64,000 nt of DNA from Rubrivivax sp. (GCA_016790225.1 JAEUOZ010000074.1:1-64000); one strand, 5' to 3'. Counted from the first letter of the stretch, positions 37,524 to 46,212 are shown. Numbers and translations are program-made. The notes: generated by a model from the sequence alone, not told the origin.

Positions 37524-38315
37524 ATGAGCCCGCTGCGCACCCTCTATGGTTTCCACGCCGTCACGGTACGCCTGAAGACGGCGCCGGCCAGCGTGGCCGA
37601 GCTGCACGTGGATGCGGCGCGTCGCGACGCGCGCATGCGCAGCTTCGTGCAGCGTGCGCAGGAAGCCGGCGCGCGGCTGATCGACAGCGACGACGAGCGG
37701 CTCACGCGGCTGTGCGGCAGCCCGCGCCACCAGGGCGTGGTGGCGCGTGTCCAGCCGCTGCCGCCGCGGCATTCGCTGGATGACGTGCTGGACGACGCGC
37801 AGGCCGCCGGCGCCGGCCCGGCGCTGGTGCTGGCGCTGGACGGCATCACGGATCCGCACAACCTGGGCGCCTGTCTGCGCACCGCCGATGCGGCCGGTGT
37901 GCAGGCGGTGATCGCCCCCAAGGACCACGCGGTCGGCCTGAACGCGACGGTGGCCAAGGTGGCCAGTGGCGCCGCGGAGACCGTGCCATACCTGATGGTC
38001 ACCAACCTGGCGCGCAGTCTGAATGAACTGAAGGAGCGCGGACTGCGCGTCGTCGGCTTCGGCGACGACGCCGAGCAGACGCTCTACGAGATCGATCTGT
38101 CCGGCCCCATCGCGCTGGTGCTGGGGGCCGAAGGCGCCGGCATGCGGCAGCTGACGCGCAAGACCTGCGATGTGCTGGTGCGCATCCCGATGGCGGGTGC
38201 GGTGGAGAGCCTGAATGTCTCCGTCGCCTGCGGCGTGAGCCTGTACGAGGTGCTGCGCCAGCGCCTGGCCGCTCAGCCGGCCCTGGTCGCGGAGCGGCAG
38301 ACGCCGAGCGAGTGA
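37524..38315 (+). CDS. rlmB: 23S rRNA (guanosine-2'-O-)-methyltransferase RlmB
   Basis: RlmB methylates the 2'-OH of G2251 in the 23S rRNA P loop, using SAM. The 263-residue protein has the N-terminal RNA-binding domain (LYGFHAV, DERLTRLCGSPRHQGVVA) and the SPOUT knot domain. Motif 1 is ALDGITDPHNLGACLRTADA at about residues 108-127, motif 2 is LVLGAEGAGM, and motif 3 is IPMAGAVESLNVSVA. The ATG at 37524 gives the family N-terminus MSPLRTLYGFHAV. It stands alone on the + strand after the Hsp20 pair, and is convergent with the chromate-type transporter genes. Confidence 0.94.
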   Translation: MSPLRTLYGFHAVTVRLKTAPASVAELHVDAARRDARMRSFVQRAQEAGARLIDSDDERLTRLCGSPRHQGVVARVQPLPPRHSLDDVLDDAQAAGAGPALVLALDGITDPHNLGACLRTADAAGVQAVIAPKDHAVGLNATVAKVASGAAETVPYLMVTNLARSLNELKERGLRVVGFGDDAEQTLYEIDLSGPIALVLGAEGAGMRQLTRKTCDVLVRIPMAGAVESLNVSVACGVSLYEVLRQRLAAQPALVAERQTPSE

Positions 38316-38366
38316 TCGCGGTCTTCTGGCGCTGCGTTTTCTGAAGACGCGCGCCTCGCTGGGTGC

Positions 38367-38393
38367 AGGCCTGCGGCGCGGGCCGCCAGGCCT
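38367..38393. terminator. Stem-loop between convergent rlmB and chrA-like genes
   Basis: AGGCCTG plus CGGC pairs with GCCG plus CAGGCCT, giving an 11-bp stem with one bulged C and a GCGG loop. It lies between two convergent stop codons, so it could end transcription from either side. No T-tract follows, so Rho-independent activity is uncertain. Confidence 0.4.
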
Positions 38394-38400
38394 GATCGCA

Positions 38401-38958
38401 TCAGACCCAGCCGAGCATCCCGGCCGCGGCTCCCGCGGCGATCGGCCAGACCGGGCTGAGCCTGGTCTTCTGCATCAGCAGCACCGTGGCGGCGAGCAGG
38501 GGCACCGTGCCCCAGCGTGTGTGCGAGGGTTCGGTGAGCAGCCAGCAGGTGGCCAGCAGCAGGCCGATGGTGACGGGCGCCAGCCCTTCGGTAAAGGCGC
38601 GCACGCCGCGTGAGCCTTGCCGTTGCGCGCCATAGCGCCCCGCCGCGACGGCAAGCACGGTGGACGGCAGCAGGCTGCCGCTGAGCGTGGCCAGCACGCC
38701 CGCCAGGCCGGCCACGTTGAAGCCGATCACCGCCACGAAGAGCACGTTCGGGCCAGGCGCCGCCTGCGCCAGCGCGATCGATCCGCTGAAGCTGGTTTCA
38801 CTCAGCCAGCCACGTTCGCCGACGATGAAGCGGTGCATGTCCGGCACGGTGGTGATCGCGCCGCCCACCGCCAGCAGCGACAGCAGCGCAAAGTGGCCGA
38901 AAAGCTGCGCCCAGGCCCACGGCGCCCAGCCCAGCGGCCCGGTGAGCCATTCGCTCAC
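38401..38958 (-). CDS. Chromate transporter family protein, single-domain (ChrA half 2)
   Basis: This hydrophobic protein of 185 residues is one half of a split ChrA-type (CHR family) transporter, which exports chromate or related oxyanions. The start of the domain (FGHFALLSLLAVGGAITTVP) and the APGPNVLFVAVIGFNVAG motif are characteristic; about five or six membrane helices are expected. I placed the start at the GTG 38956-38958, which has GGAGG 8 bp upstream. A second in-frame GTG at 39016-39018, with its own identical GGAGG, arises from a 60-bp tandem duplication and would add 20 residues. The partner half lies just upstream on the same strand. Confidence 0.82.
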   Translation of the reverse strand: MSEWLTGPLGWAPWAWAQLFGHFALLSLLAVGGAITTVPDMHRFIVGERGWLSETSFSGSIALAQAAPGPNVLFVAVIGFNVAGLAGVLATLSGSLLPSTVLAVAAGRYGAQRQGSRGVRAFTEGLAPVTIGLLLATCWLLTEPSHTRWGTVPLLAATVLLMQKTRLSPVWPIAAGAAAGMLGWV

Positions 38959-39075
38959 TGGACGACCCTCCGCCCTGCGGGCTCCGGGATGAGCGCTTGG
39001 GAGCGGCCCGGCGCGCACTGGACGACCCTCCGCCCTGCGGGCTTCGGGATGAGCGCTTGGGAGCGGCCCGGCGCG
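38956..39075. repeat. 60-bp tandem duplication carrying a ribosome-binding site and start codon
   Basis: Copies 38956-39015 and 39016-39075 are identical except for one C/T difference (38984 against 39044). Read on the minus strand, each copy includes GGAGGGTCGTCCAGTG, that is, a ribosome-binding site and a GTG. Because 60 is a multiple of three, the outer start is in frame with the inner one. Confidence 0.95.
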
Positions 39076-39076
39076 C

Positions 39077-39667
39077 TCATGGCCGCAGGCGCCACCAGGC
39101 CCAGGCCCAGGCCAGCGGCGCCACCAGCGCCAGCACGCCCACCAGCGGCAGGCGCAGGCCGCCGACGGCCAGCGCGACCCCGATCACCAGCGCGGCACAG
39201 GCGAGCAAGCCCATGCGGTTGCCCCGCAAGGCGGTCGACAGCTTGATCGCCGTGGCCAGCACCAGGCCGGCGGCCACCACGCCCATGCCGCGCAGCGCAT
39301 CGTTCATCAGCGGCGCGTGTCCGGCCTGTTGCACCAGCGCGGCCAGCAAGAGCACGATCACCAGCGGCACCAGCATCAGGCCGGCCAGTGCCGAGAGCGC
39401 ACCGCGCCAGCCCAGGCAGCGATCGCCATAGATCAGCGCCATGTTGACGATGTTGGGGCCGGGCAGGACCTGGCCCAACGAGAGCAGCGCCAGGAACTCG
39501 GCCCGGCTGAGCCAGCCGCGGCGTTCCACCAGCACACGCTGCGCCACCGGCAGCACACCGCCGAACCCTTGCAGGGCCAGGCTCTGGAAGGCGAGAAACA
39601 GCTCGCGGCAGCTGGATGGGCCAGGCTGTGCGGGCGCCGACGGGGGATCGCCCGCCGTACCGCTCAA
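39077..39667 (-). CDS. Chromate transporter family protein, single-domain (ChrA half 1)
   Basis: The 196-residue half begins with a short leader, then ELFLAFQSLALQGFGGVLPV, the CHR-domain opening. LGQVLPGPNIVNMALIYGDRC is the matching PGPN motif. About six membrane helices follow, ending in a Trp-rich tail. The frame continues upstream into the neighbouring gene. The likely start is the TTG at 39665-39667, which overlaps the TGA of the 2-hydroxyacid dehydrogenase by 4 bp and fits translational coupling. Paired short ChrA proteins usually act together. The transported ion is not certain. Confidence 0.78.
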   Translation of the reverse strand: MSGTAGDPPSAPAQPGPSSCRELFLAFQSLALQGFGGVLPVAQRVLVERRGWLSRAEFLALLSLGQVLPGPNIVNMALIYGDRCLGWRGALSALAGLMLVPLVIVLLLAALVQQAGHAPLMNDALRGMGVVAAGLVLATAIKLSTALRGNRMGLLACAALVIGVALAVGGLRLPLVGVLALVAPLAWAWAWWRLRP

Positions 39668-40671
39668 GCCTGCACCTTCAGGACCTCGGGGTTGACGATG
39701 TTCGTCGGTGCACCATTCACGTAGGCCAGCACGTTCTCGAAGGCCGCGCGGAAGTAGAGCTCGTAGTTGTCCTGCTCGACAAAGCCGATGTGCGGTGTGC
39801 ACACCGCGTTTTCCAGGCGAAGCAGCGGGTGGCCTTGCAGGATCGGCTCGCTCTCGAACACGTCGATCGCGGCCATGCCCGGGCGGCCGCGGTTCAGCGA
39901 GGAGACGAGCACGCCTTCTTCCAGCAACTCCGCGCGCGAGGTATTGACGAACAGCGCCGTCGGCTTCATCTGCACCAGATCGTCCAGCTTGATGCTGCCG
40001 CGGGTTTCGGGCGTCAGCCGCAGGTGCAGGCTGATCACGTCGCAACCGGCAAAGAAGGCGGCACGGTCGGACGCCGCCTCATGGCCATCGCTCAGCGCCC
40101 TCTGGCGCGAGGCTTCGCTGCCCCAGACCACCACCTGCATGCCGAAAGCCTTGGCATAGCCTGCCACCAGCTGGCCGATCTTGCCGTAGCCCAGGATGCC
40201 CAGGGTGCGGCCGCGCAGCACCATGCCCACGCCGAAGTTCGGCGGCATGGCCGCAGCCTTCAGACCGCTCTGCTGCCAGGCGCCGTGCTTGAGATTGCCG
40301 ATGTACTGCGGCAGCCGGCGCATCGAGGCCATGATGAGCGCCCAGGTCAGCTCGGCCGGCGCATGGGGTGAGCCGATGCCTTCGGCCACGGCGATGCCCA
40401 GGTTCGTGCAGGCGTCCAGATCGATGTGCGAGCCGATGCGGCCGGTCTGCGAGATCAGCTTCAGGCGCGGCAGCTTTTCCAGCAGCTGCCGCGGAAACTG
40501 CGTGCGCTCGCGGATGGTGACCAGGATGTCGGCATCGCGCAGGCGCACGGAGAGTTGGCCCACGCCCTTCACCGTGTTGGTGAAGACCTTGGCGTTCAGC
40601 GTCTCCAGCAGGCTCGCGCAGGGGAGCTTGCGCACGGCATCCTGATAGTCGTCGAGGATGATGATGTTCAT
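39664..40671 (-). CDS. D-2-hydroxyacid dehydrogenase family protein
   Basis: The 335-residue NAD-dependent oxidoreductase belongs to the D-isomer-specific 2-hydroxyacid dehydrogenase family. The nucleotide motif is TLGILGYGKIGQLVAGYA at about residues 153-170. The catalytic Arg is in FVNTSRAELLEEG, the Glu in AIDVFESEPI and the His in CTPHIGFVE. The start MNIIILDDYQDAVR is typical of a subgroup often annotated as phosphoglycerate dehydrogenase-like. The C-terminal ACT domain of true SerA is missing, so the substrate is unknown. Its stop overlaps the presumed TTG start of the transporter gene. Confidence 0.88.
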   Translation of the reverse strand: MNIIILDDYQDAVRKLPCASLLETLNAKVFTNTVKGVGQLSVRLRDADILVTIRERTQFPRQLLEKLPRLKLISQTGRIGSHIDLDACTNLGIAVAEGIGSPHAPAELTWALIMASMRRLPQYIGNLKHGAWQQSGLKAAAMPPNFGVGMVLRGRTLGILGYGKIGQLVAGYAKAFGMQVVVWGSEASRQRALSDGHEAASDRAAFFAGCDVISLHLRLTPETRGSIKLDDLVQMKPTALFVNTSRAELLEEGVLVSSLNRGRPGMAAIDVFESEPILQGHPLLRLENAVCTPHIGFVEQDNYELYFRAAFENVLAYVNGAPTNIVNPEVLKVQA

Positions 40672-40862
40672 GGCTGTGCGCGATTGTGCCCTGCGCGATG
40701 TCAGGGCCGGCAGCGCAGGCGGGCGCCGGTGCGCTGCGCGGGCCTCGCAGGAGCCGGGCGCGTGAGGCGGGCCTCGCGGCCCCGTCGCGAGCGCTGCGGC
40801 TGTGAGATCGTTTGCGGGTCAAGCGCCGAAGCGCGACCCATCAGCGGCCGATCAGCCTGCGG

Positions 40863-41282
40863 TCAGTAGCTGTCCATCCGGGCGGCGGCGCGCGCGGCCG
40901 CACGGATCGCGCCGGCGCTGGGCATGCGGGCGGGCAGGGCACCCGGAGAGGTCGCGTGCAGCGGGATTTCGCTGCTGCTCACCGGCCCGGCGTCGGATTC
41001 CGTGAACAGGGAGTCCAGCCCGGTCTTCAGCGCGTGGCGGATGGTGCAGGTGTCCGGATCGTTGCCAGCCAACGCGGCAAACAGCGATTGACGCAGCTGC
41101 CACAGGTCATACGGATCCTCGGACTTGCGGACGCGTTCGCGCAGCCAATCGCCCCGATGCCCTGGCAGGCCGGCCGTGGCGATCATGAAGTCCTGCTTCA
41201 GTTCGACGAACGCGCGGCGGGCGGCCAGTTTGGCCAGGCGGTCTTGCGGCAGACCGGCACCTTCGAAGCTCGGAATGGTCAT
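40863..41282 (-). CDS. Hypothetical protein, paralogue of the upstream gene
   Basis: I do not recognise this 139-residue protein. It is mostly helical, with a conserved-looking core DWLRERVRKSEDPYDLWQLR followed by QSLFAALAG at about residues 44-75, and an Ala-rich C-terminus. The next gene upstream has a similar core (RARSLRELWHLRAALFDVLA), so the two look like diverged tandem copies. They are separated by 2 bp, and so are almost certainly co-translated. There is no signal peptide, membrane helix or known motif. Codon use looks like that of neighbours, with no sign of transfer. Confidence 0.7.
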   Translation of the reverse strand: MTIPSFEGAGLPQDRLAKLAARRAFVELKQDFMIATAGLPGHRGDWLRERVRKSEDPYDLWQLRQSLFAALAGNDPDTCTIRHALKTGLDSLFTESDAGPVSSSEIPLHATSPGALPARMPSAGAIRAAARAAARMDSY

Positions 41283-41284
41283 GG

Positions 41285-41713
41285 CTAGAACGGGGCGAAG
41301 CGCGAGTGCGTATCGCGCGCGTTGAAGTAGGGGTTCAGGCGCAGCAGGCGGCGCTGCGCTTCGGCCTGGGACAGCTGGCGCGCCAGCACGTCAAACAGGG
41401 CAGCACGCAGATGCCACAGCTCGCGCAGCGAGCGGGCACGCTGGATCTGGCGCGACAGGCGTTCGGCCTCGTCACCCACGAGATCCTTCACGCTGCCCAG
41501 GAACGCGGTACGGACCGAAGGCAGCCGGCTCAGCGGCGGCGATGCATCCAGCGGCGCGGGCGCGAGGACCCAGAACATGAATCGCTGCCAGCCGGATTCA
41601 GGTGCCGTCTGCAGCGAGGGGGGCTTGACTTCGGTGCGCAGCCGGCTCGAACTGATGAAGCCATGAGCGGCAGCTCGGGCGCGGTGGCTGGAGGGGGACA
41701 GGAAGCCAAGCAT
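41285..41713 (-). CDS. Hypothetical protein, paralogue of the downstream gene
   Basis: This 142-residue unknown protein starts with about 65 Ser/Arg/Pro-rich residues of low order. A helical part follows, DEAERLSRQIQRARSLRELW then HLRAALFDVLARQLSQAEAQ, which resembles the core of the next gene. The ATG at 41711-41713 was chosen; the frame is open upstream to 41845, but without a ribosome-binding site and with poor composition. The pair lies between a dehydrogenase gene and a helix-hairpin-helix gene, which gives no functional hint. Confidence 0.62.
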   Translation of the reverse strand: MLGFLSPSSHRARAAAHGFISSSRLRTEVKPPSLQTAPESGWQRFMFWVLAPAPLDASPPLSRLPSVRTAFLGSVKDLVGDEAERLSRQIQRARSLRELWHLRAALFDVLARQLSQAEAQRRLLRLNPYFNARDTHSRFAPF

Positions 41714-41940
41714 GGGTGTGGTATCGGGCACGCAATCTGCAACTTGAGATGCAGTGTCCGAGCCGCCATCACCGGCCGATCCTGTAAGTAAGCCGCGCTT
41801 GAGAAGGCACTTCGCGGATGGGGGCAAGCCTGCGCCGAACAGCACCCGGAAGGCGGCTCAATTCGGGCTGATCGTGAAGCCGCAGCGGACTTCCAGTGCC
41901 CGTGGCCGCTCAGCGCAGCGGCGCGAGCGCCACAGGCCTG

Positions 41941-42246
41941 TCAGACCCCGCCGTAGATCAGCTTTCGCGTGGCGGTGTACTGCCACCAGGGCGCCGGCGG
42001 GGCGCCGCCCATGAAATCGGTGGCGGCCATGAAGGTGTCCAGCACACAAGGGTCATGCCGCAGGCCGGTCTTGGCGCAAAGTGACTGGTACAGCACAAAG
42101 GGATCCCGGCCCTTGAGTTGCTGCGGATGCGTGATGCCGATCAGCCGAAGATCGCCGGCCAGCGAAGGGCCGACATTGGGCAGTTGCTCCAGTGCCTCGC
42201 AAACGGCCGCCGTGGCGGCCTTGGGGTGCTTGACGACGGCGGCCAT
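41941..42246 (-). CDS. Helix-hairpin-helix protein, Cdd1-like ('pathogenicity locus' family)
   Basis: This 101-residue protein contains a helix-hairpin-helix pair, LEQLPNVGPSLAGDLRLIGI (about residues 19-38), as used for sequence-independent DNA binding. It continues with HPQQLKGRDPFVLYQSLCAK, then TGLRHDPCVLDTF. The Cys residues and Asp-Pro-Cys-Val pattern match the small family labelled Cdd1 or mitomycin-resistance-like. Its function is unestablished. A C-terminal Trp/Tyr-rich tail follows. It lies 135 bp downstream of lexA on the same strand, which makes an SOS or DNA-repair link tempting, but there is no direct evidence. Confidence 0.78.
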   Translation of the reverse strand: MAAVVKHPKAATAAVCEALEQLPNVGPSLAGDLRLIGITHPQQLKGRDPFVLYQSLCAKTGLRHDPCVLDTFMAATDFMGGAPPAPWWQYTATRKLIYGGV

Positions 42247-42381
42247 GGACGCGCGTGGATTGGGGGCGAGACGGCCGCAGGGTGTCGGTGCGGCGGTGGA
42301 ACGACAGTGGGAATGTGGCGGCAGGGCGGCGGCAGGGGGGCGGCAGGGCAGCGGTACGCTGGCGGGATAACGGCGCCCGCG

Positions 42382-43068
42382 CTACATCAGCATGGTGTTG
42401 CGGATCAGGCCGACAGCCAGACCTTCCAGTTCAAAGGGCTCGTCGGGGCGCACGATGATGGTCTGGAAATCGGGGTTCTCGGGGATCAGCTCGATGTGCT
42501 CGCGTGTGCGGCGCAGGCGCTTGACGGTGACCTCATCACCCAGCCGCGCAACGACGATCTGGCCATTCTTGGCTTCCCGCGTCTGCTGCACCGCGAGCAG
42601 ATCGCCATCCAGGATGCCGGCATCACGCATGCTCATGCCGCGCACCTTGAGCAGGTAATCCGGCTTGCGGGCAAAGAGGCTGGCTTCCACCACGTATTGC
42701 TGATCCACATGCTCCAGCGCCAGGATCGGTGAACCGGCGGCGACGCGGCCCACCAGCGGCAGCGTGAGCTGTGCCAGGCTGGGCAGCGGCAGACTGAACT
42801 GTTTGCCGAAGGGTGCCAGCCGTGCCGCGTTGAGCGCGCGCAATGTGTCAGACTTCAAGCGGATGCCGCGCGAAGTGCCGCCCACCAGTTCGATCACGCC
42901 CTTGCGTGCCAGCGCCTGCAGGTGTTCTTCGGCGGCGTTGGCGGAGCGGAAGCCGAGTTCGGCGGCGATCTCGGCCCGCGTGGGCGGTGCCCCGGTGCGT
43001 TCGATGGCGCTTTGCACCAGATCCAGAATCTGCTGCTGACGCTCGGTGAGTTTGGGGCTGTCGATCAT
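42382..43068 (-). CDS. lexA: SOS-response repressor LexA
   Basis: LexA represses DNA-damage genes and cleaves itself when RecA filaments form. The 228-residue protein has the winged helix ([20 protein letters not shown], then [20 protein letters not shown], residues 7-55). The cleavage site is Ala111-Gly112 (RVAAGSPI), and the catalytic pair is Ser146 (RGMSMRDAG) and Lys183 (EVTVKRL). The ATG at 43066-43068 is the family start, although the frame is open further upstream. Two CTGT-N8 half-matching LexA boxes lie 35-70 bp upstream, which would allow autoregulation. It is divergent from the asparaginase gene, 80 bp apart. Confidence 0.96.
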   Translation of the reverse strand: MIDSPKLTERQQQILDLVQSAIERTGAPPTRAEIAAELGFRSANAAEEHLQALARKGVIELVGGTSRGIRLKSDTLRALNAARLAPFGKQFSLPLPSLAQLTLPLVGRVAAGSPILALEHVDQQYVVEASLFARKPDYLLKVRGMSMRDAGILDGDLLAVQQTREAKNGQIVVARLGDEVTVKRLRRTREHIELIPENPDFQTIIVRPDEPFELEGLAVGLIRNTMLM

Positions 43069-43102
43069 GGCTGCCGGTTCGGATGCACGAGTTGTGGTGC
43101 AC

Positions 43103-43118
43103 CTGTCGATTTGTCCAG
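43103..43118. promoter_or_regulatory. LexA box candidate 1 upstream of lexA
   Basis: CTGTCGATTTGTCCAG fits the CTGT-N8-ACAG operator with one mismatch in the right half-site. It lies 35 bp upstream of the lexA ATG, between lexA and asparaginase. The central 8 bp are not especially AT-rich, so strength is uncertain. Confidence 0.5.
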
Positions 43119-43121
43119 TGA

Positions 43122-43137
43122 CTGTATTTTTATCCAT
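43122..43137. promoter_or_regulatory. LexA box candidate 2 upstream of lexA
   Basis: CTGTATTTTTATCCAT has a perfect left half-site and AT-rich centre, but a poor right half (CCAT instead of ACAG). It begins 4 bp after the first candidate ends and lies 11 bp from the asparaginase ATG. Two adjacent sites would let LexA dimers bind side by side. Confidence 0.35.
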
Positions 43138-43148
43138 GGAACGTGCGG

Positions 43149-44087
43149 ATGGCAAGCACTGATGCATGCGTGGTGGTGCTGGCCACCGGCGGCACGATCG
43201 CCGGACGCGCCGCACAGCGTGACGACAACGTCGGTTATGTCGCGGCCCAGGATGGCGTTGGCCAGCTCATCGCGGCCGTGCCGGCCCTGGCGCGCTGGCG
43301 GCTGGAAGGCGAGCAGATCGCCCAACTGGACAGCAAGGACATGAGCGAAGCCGTGTGGGCGCAACTGGCGCGGCGCATCGGCCAGCTGCAGCAACGGCCG
43401 GACGTGGCCGGCATCGTCGTCACGCACGGCACGGACACGCTGGAAGAAACGGCCTACGCGCTGCACCGCCTGGTGAGCGGCAGCCGGCCGGTGGTGCTGA
43501 CCGCAGCGATGCGCCCGGCCAGTTCGCTGCAGGCCGACGGCCCGCAGAACCTGCTGGATGCCGTCACGGTGACCTCGCACCCGGGCGTGTCGGGCGTGCT
43601 GGCCGTGCTGGCGGGGCGCGTGCTGGCCGGCCATGAATTGCGCAAGCTGCACAACTACCGGATCGATGCGTTCTCCAGCGGCGATGCCGGTGCGCTGGCC
43701 TGCATCGAAGAAGGCCGCGTAAGGGCGCTGCGCCCCTGGCCCGCGCCTGAGCCGATGCCGGGCCTGGAGCCCGCCTCACTGCCGGCCGCCTGGCCCTGGG
43801 TCGAGATCGTTCACAGCCACGCCGGGGCGCAGGGTCGCGCGGTCGATACCCTGCTCGCCGCCGGTGTGCAGGGTCTGGTGGTCGCGGCCACTGGCAACGG
43901 CAGCGTGCACGCCGATCTGCTGGCCGCGCTGCTGCGCGCGCGCAGCCACGGCGTGCCTGTCCTGCGGGCCACGCGCTGTGCGCTGGGGGCGCTGGTCGAC
44001 GATGGCGGCCCACTCGAAGGCGCGGGCGGCCTGACGCCTGCACAGGCACGTGTGGAGCTGATGCTCAGGCTGATGTCCGGCGTTTGA
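43149..44087 (+). CDS. L-asparaginase
   Basis: The 312-residue enzyme hydrolyses asparagine to aspartate and ammonia. The two threonine motifs are present: Thr16 in [14 protein letters not shown] (nucleophile) and [17 protein letters not shown] at about residues 90-106. The [10 protein letters not shown] segment also matches the family. No signal peptide is visible, so it is a cytoplasmic form. The ATG at 43149 was preferred to the in-frame GTG at 43143, as both lie close and only one fits the family start. It is divergent from lexA. The neighbour downstream is an envelope cluster, so it stands alone. Confidence 0.92.
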   Translation: MASTDACVVVLATGGTIAGRAAQRDDNVGYVAAQDGVGQLIAAVPALARWRLEGEQIAQLDSKDMSEAVWAQLARRIGQLQQRPDVAGIVVTHGTDTLEETAYALHRLVSGSRPVVLTAAMRPASSLQADGPQNLLDAVTVTSHPGVSGVLAVLAGRVLAGHELRKLHNYRIDAFSSGDAGALACIEEGRVRALRPWPAPEPMPGLEPASLPAAWPWVEIVHSHAGAQGRAVDTLLAAGVQGLVVAATGNGSVHADLLAALLRARSHGVPVLRATRCALGALVDDGGPLEGAGGLTPAQARVELMLRLMSGV

Positions 44088-44288
44088 CATCGGGCGCAGG
44101 CCGTCCGTGGCCACCCGTGGCCAGCGCAGGCCGCCACGAGCGCCGCGCCATCGCGGCCCATGCCTGGCCGCAGGTTCTTGTGCGGGGCCCTTGCATCCGG
44201 CTGCGCGCGGCTGCCGTATCCCTGCCCAGATGCCAGCCCCTGGCGTCACCCGCCGGCAGCGTCGCCGGTACGCCGCAGGAGAACCCCC

Positions 44289-45839
44289 TTGAAGATCCGC
44301 AGACATCCGCGCAGTGCCTGGGCTGCCATCCCCCTGGCCTTGTCGGTGCTGGCCGGCAGCGCGCTGGCGTCCAGCCACCGCGAGGCGCCATTCATCACCA
44401 CCGTGCCCAAGGTTGATGCGACCGATTTCTACCTCTTCCGCAGCTACGAGCCGGGACGCAGCGACTATGTGACCCTGATCGCCAACTACCTGCCGCTGCA
44501 GGACGCCTACGGCGGGCCCAACTACTTTGCGCTGGATCCGAATGCGCTCTACGAAATCCACATCGACAACAACGGGGACGCCAAGGAAGACCTGACGTTC
44601 CAGTTCCGCTTCCGCAACACCCTGGCCGGCAACGGTGCGGGCGTCAACCTGAACATCGGCGGCAAGCCGGTGGCGATCCCGCTCATCCAGGCCGGGCCGG
44701 TGGCCAACCTGAAGGACGCCAACCTGCATCTGGCCGAGAGCTACAGCCTCACGCTCGTGCGCGGCGATCGGCGCAGCGGCGCGGTCAGCGCCGTCACGCA
44801 GACGGGCAGCGGAGCGACCCAGTTCGACAAGCCGGTGGACAACATCGGCGCCAAGACCATCGCCGATTACGCCGGCTACGCAGCGCGCCACATCCACAGC
44901 ATCAACGTGCCGGGCTGTGCGGCGCCCGGCCGGGTATTCGTCGGCCAGCGCCAGGATCCCTTCGCGGTAAATCTGGGCACGGTCTTTGACCTGGTCAATG
45001 CCCCTGTGGCGGTGATCACCGATCCGGCGCTGATCGGTGCGGCCGCCAACACGATCGGCGACAAGAACGTCACCACGCTGGCGCTGGAGATCCACAAGGA
45101 CTGCCTGAAGTCCGGTGCCGGTGGCGACGATGTGATCGGCGGCTGGACGACGGCCAGCCTGCGCCAGGCGCGCTTGCTGAACGGCCGCCCGCCTTCGGGC
45201 CACCAGGTCAGCGAGAAGGCCGGCGGCGCCTGGGTTCAGGTCTCGCGCCTGGGCATGCCCCTGGTCAACGAGGTGGTCATCGGGCTGAAGGACAAGGACA
45301 AGTTCAATGCCTCGCGGCCCGGGGGCGATGCGCAGTTTGCCGACTACGTGACCCATCCCACGCTGCCGGCGCTGCTGGAGATCGCGCTGGCGCTGCCGGG
45401 CACGGCGCCCACCAACTTTCCACGCAATGACCTGGTGACCACCTTCCTCACCGGCATCAAGGGCGTGAACCAGCCGCGCACGGTCACGCCTGCCGAGATG
45501 CTGCGGCTGAACACCGCCATCGCGCCCGTACCCTTTGCCCAGCAGAACCGCCTGGGCATCGTCGGCAACCTGCTGGCCGGCGGAGCCGACAACGCCGGCT
45601 ACCCCAACGGCCGGCGGCCCAAGGACGATGTGGTGGACATCTCGCTGGTCGCCGTGATGGGCGGGCTGTGCATGGCCAACGGGGCAAACGATGCACTGGG
45701 CTTCGGCAGCGCCTGCCGGCCGTCTGCCGTGCCGCTGGGCGCCACCGCCTTCCGCCTGCACGATGCCGTCGATCAGGCTGTCGTGCCCTTGCTGGGCGGC
45801 TTCCCGTACCTCAACACGCCGCTGCCGGGCAGCCGCTGA
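44289..45839 (+). CDS. DUF4331 domain exported protein
   Basis: The 516-residue protein belongs to DUF4331, a family of exported proteins of unknown function. The N-terminus has a clear signal peptide (about 24 residues, hydrophobic core AAIPLALSVLAGSALA), cleaved before SSHREAPFITTVPKVDATDF, the DUF4331 hallmark. TDFYLFRSYEPG, the Asn-Tyr-rich middle and an end with DVVDISLVAVMGGLC follow. The start is a TTG, which I chose because AGGAG lies exactly 7 bp upstream. ATGs upstream precede stretches unlike any signal. Three further genes follow with small gaps or 4-bp overlaps, so this begins an operon. Confidence 0.86.
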   Translation: MKIRRHPRSAWAAIPLALSVLAGSALASSHREAPFITTVPKVDATDFYLFRSYEPGRSDYVTLIANYLPLQDAYGGPNYFALDPNALYEIHIDNNGDAKEDLTFQFRFRNTLAGNGAGVNLNIGGKPVAIPLIQAGPVANLKDANLHLAESYSLTLVRGDRRSGAVSAVTQTGSGATQFDKPVDNIGAKTIADYAGYAARHIHSINVPGCAAPGRVFVGQRQDPFAVNLGTVFDLVNAPVAVITDPALIGAAANTIGDKNVTTLALEIHKDCLKSGAGGDDVIGGWTTASLRQARLLNGRPPSGHQVSEKAGGAWVQVSRLGMPLVNEVVIGLKDKDKFNASRPGGDAQFADYVTHPTLPALLEIALALPGTAPTNFPRNDLVTTFLTGIKGVNQPRTVTPAEMLRLNTAIAPVPFAQQNRLGIVGNLLAGGADNAGYPNGRRPKDDVVDISLVAVMGGLCMANGANDALGFGSACRPSAVPLGATAFRLHDAVDQAVVPLLGGFPYLNTPLPGSR

Positions 45840-45849
45840 AGGAGCCGCG

Positions 45850-46212
45850 ATGATCCACACCACACGCCCTTACTCGCCCGCTGGGCGGAAAGGCACGCGG
45901 CAGCCATCGGGGGCCGAGCTCACCGCCCCGCGCACGACACCACGCACGCCCGCGTGGCGGGCCGTGCTGATGGCCCCGGCCATCGCGCTGATGCTGGGCA
46001 CCGGGCTCTCGGCCTGCGGGGGTGATCCGGCCCCGGTGGACACCCCGCCACCTATGGCCGAGCGCGAGGTGCCCGCCAGCGCGACGGCCTCGCCCGAGGC
46101 CTACGCCCGCTACGCCGCTTCGGCCACGGCAGACGACAGTGCCGAGCCGCTCAGCGTGGACAAGGTGGAGCCGCCCACCAGCGAGACGGCCGAGCCGGTG
46201 GAAGGCCTCTGA
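45850..46212 (+). CDS. Small lipoprotein, unknown function
   Basis: The 120-residue protein has a 38-residue Arg/Thr/Pro-rich N-terminus. A hydrophobic helix (APAIALMLGTGLSACGG) ending in the lipobox LSAC follows, so it is probably a lipoprotein with the lipid-bearing Cys near residue 57. That is later than usual; a start further downstream, such as the ATG at 45970 (Met41), would give a more conventional signal. The mature part is short, acidic and Pro/Ala/Glu-rich. An AAGGAG site at 45839-45844 precedes the ATG. It ends on an ATGA overlap with the TPR gene, so it is part of the DUF4331 operon. Confidence 0.68.
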   Translation: MIHTTRPYSPAGRKGTRQPSGAELTAPRTTPRTPAWRAVLMAPAIALMLGTGLSACGGDPAPVDTPPPMAEREVPASATASPEAYARYAASATADDSAEPLSVDKVEPPTSETAEPVEGL

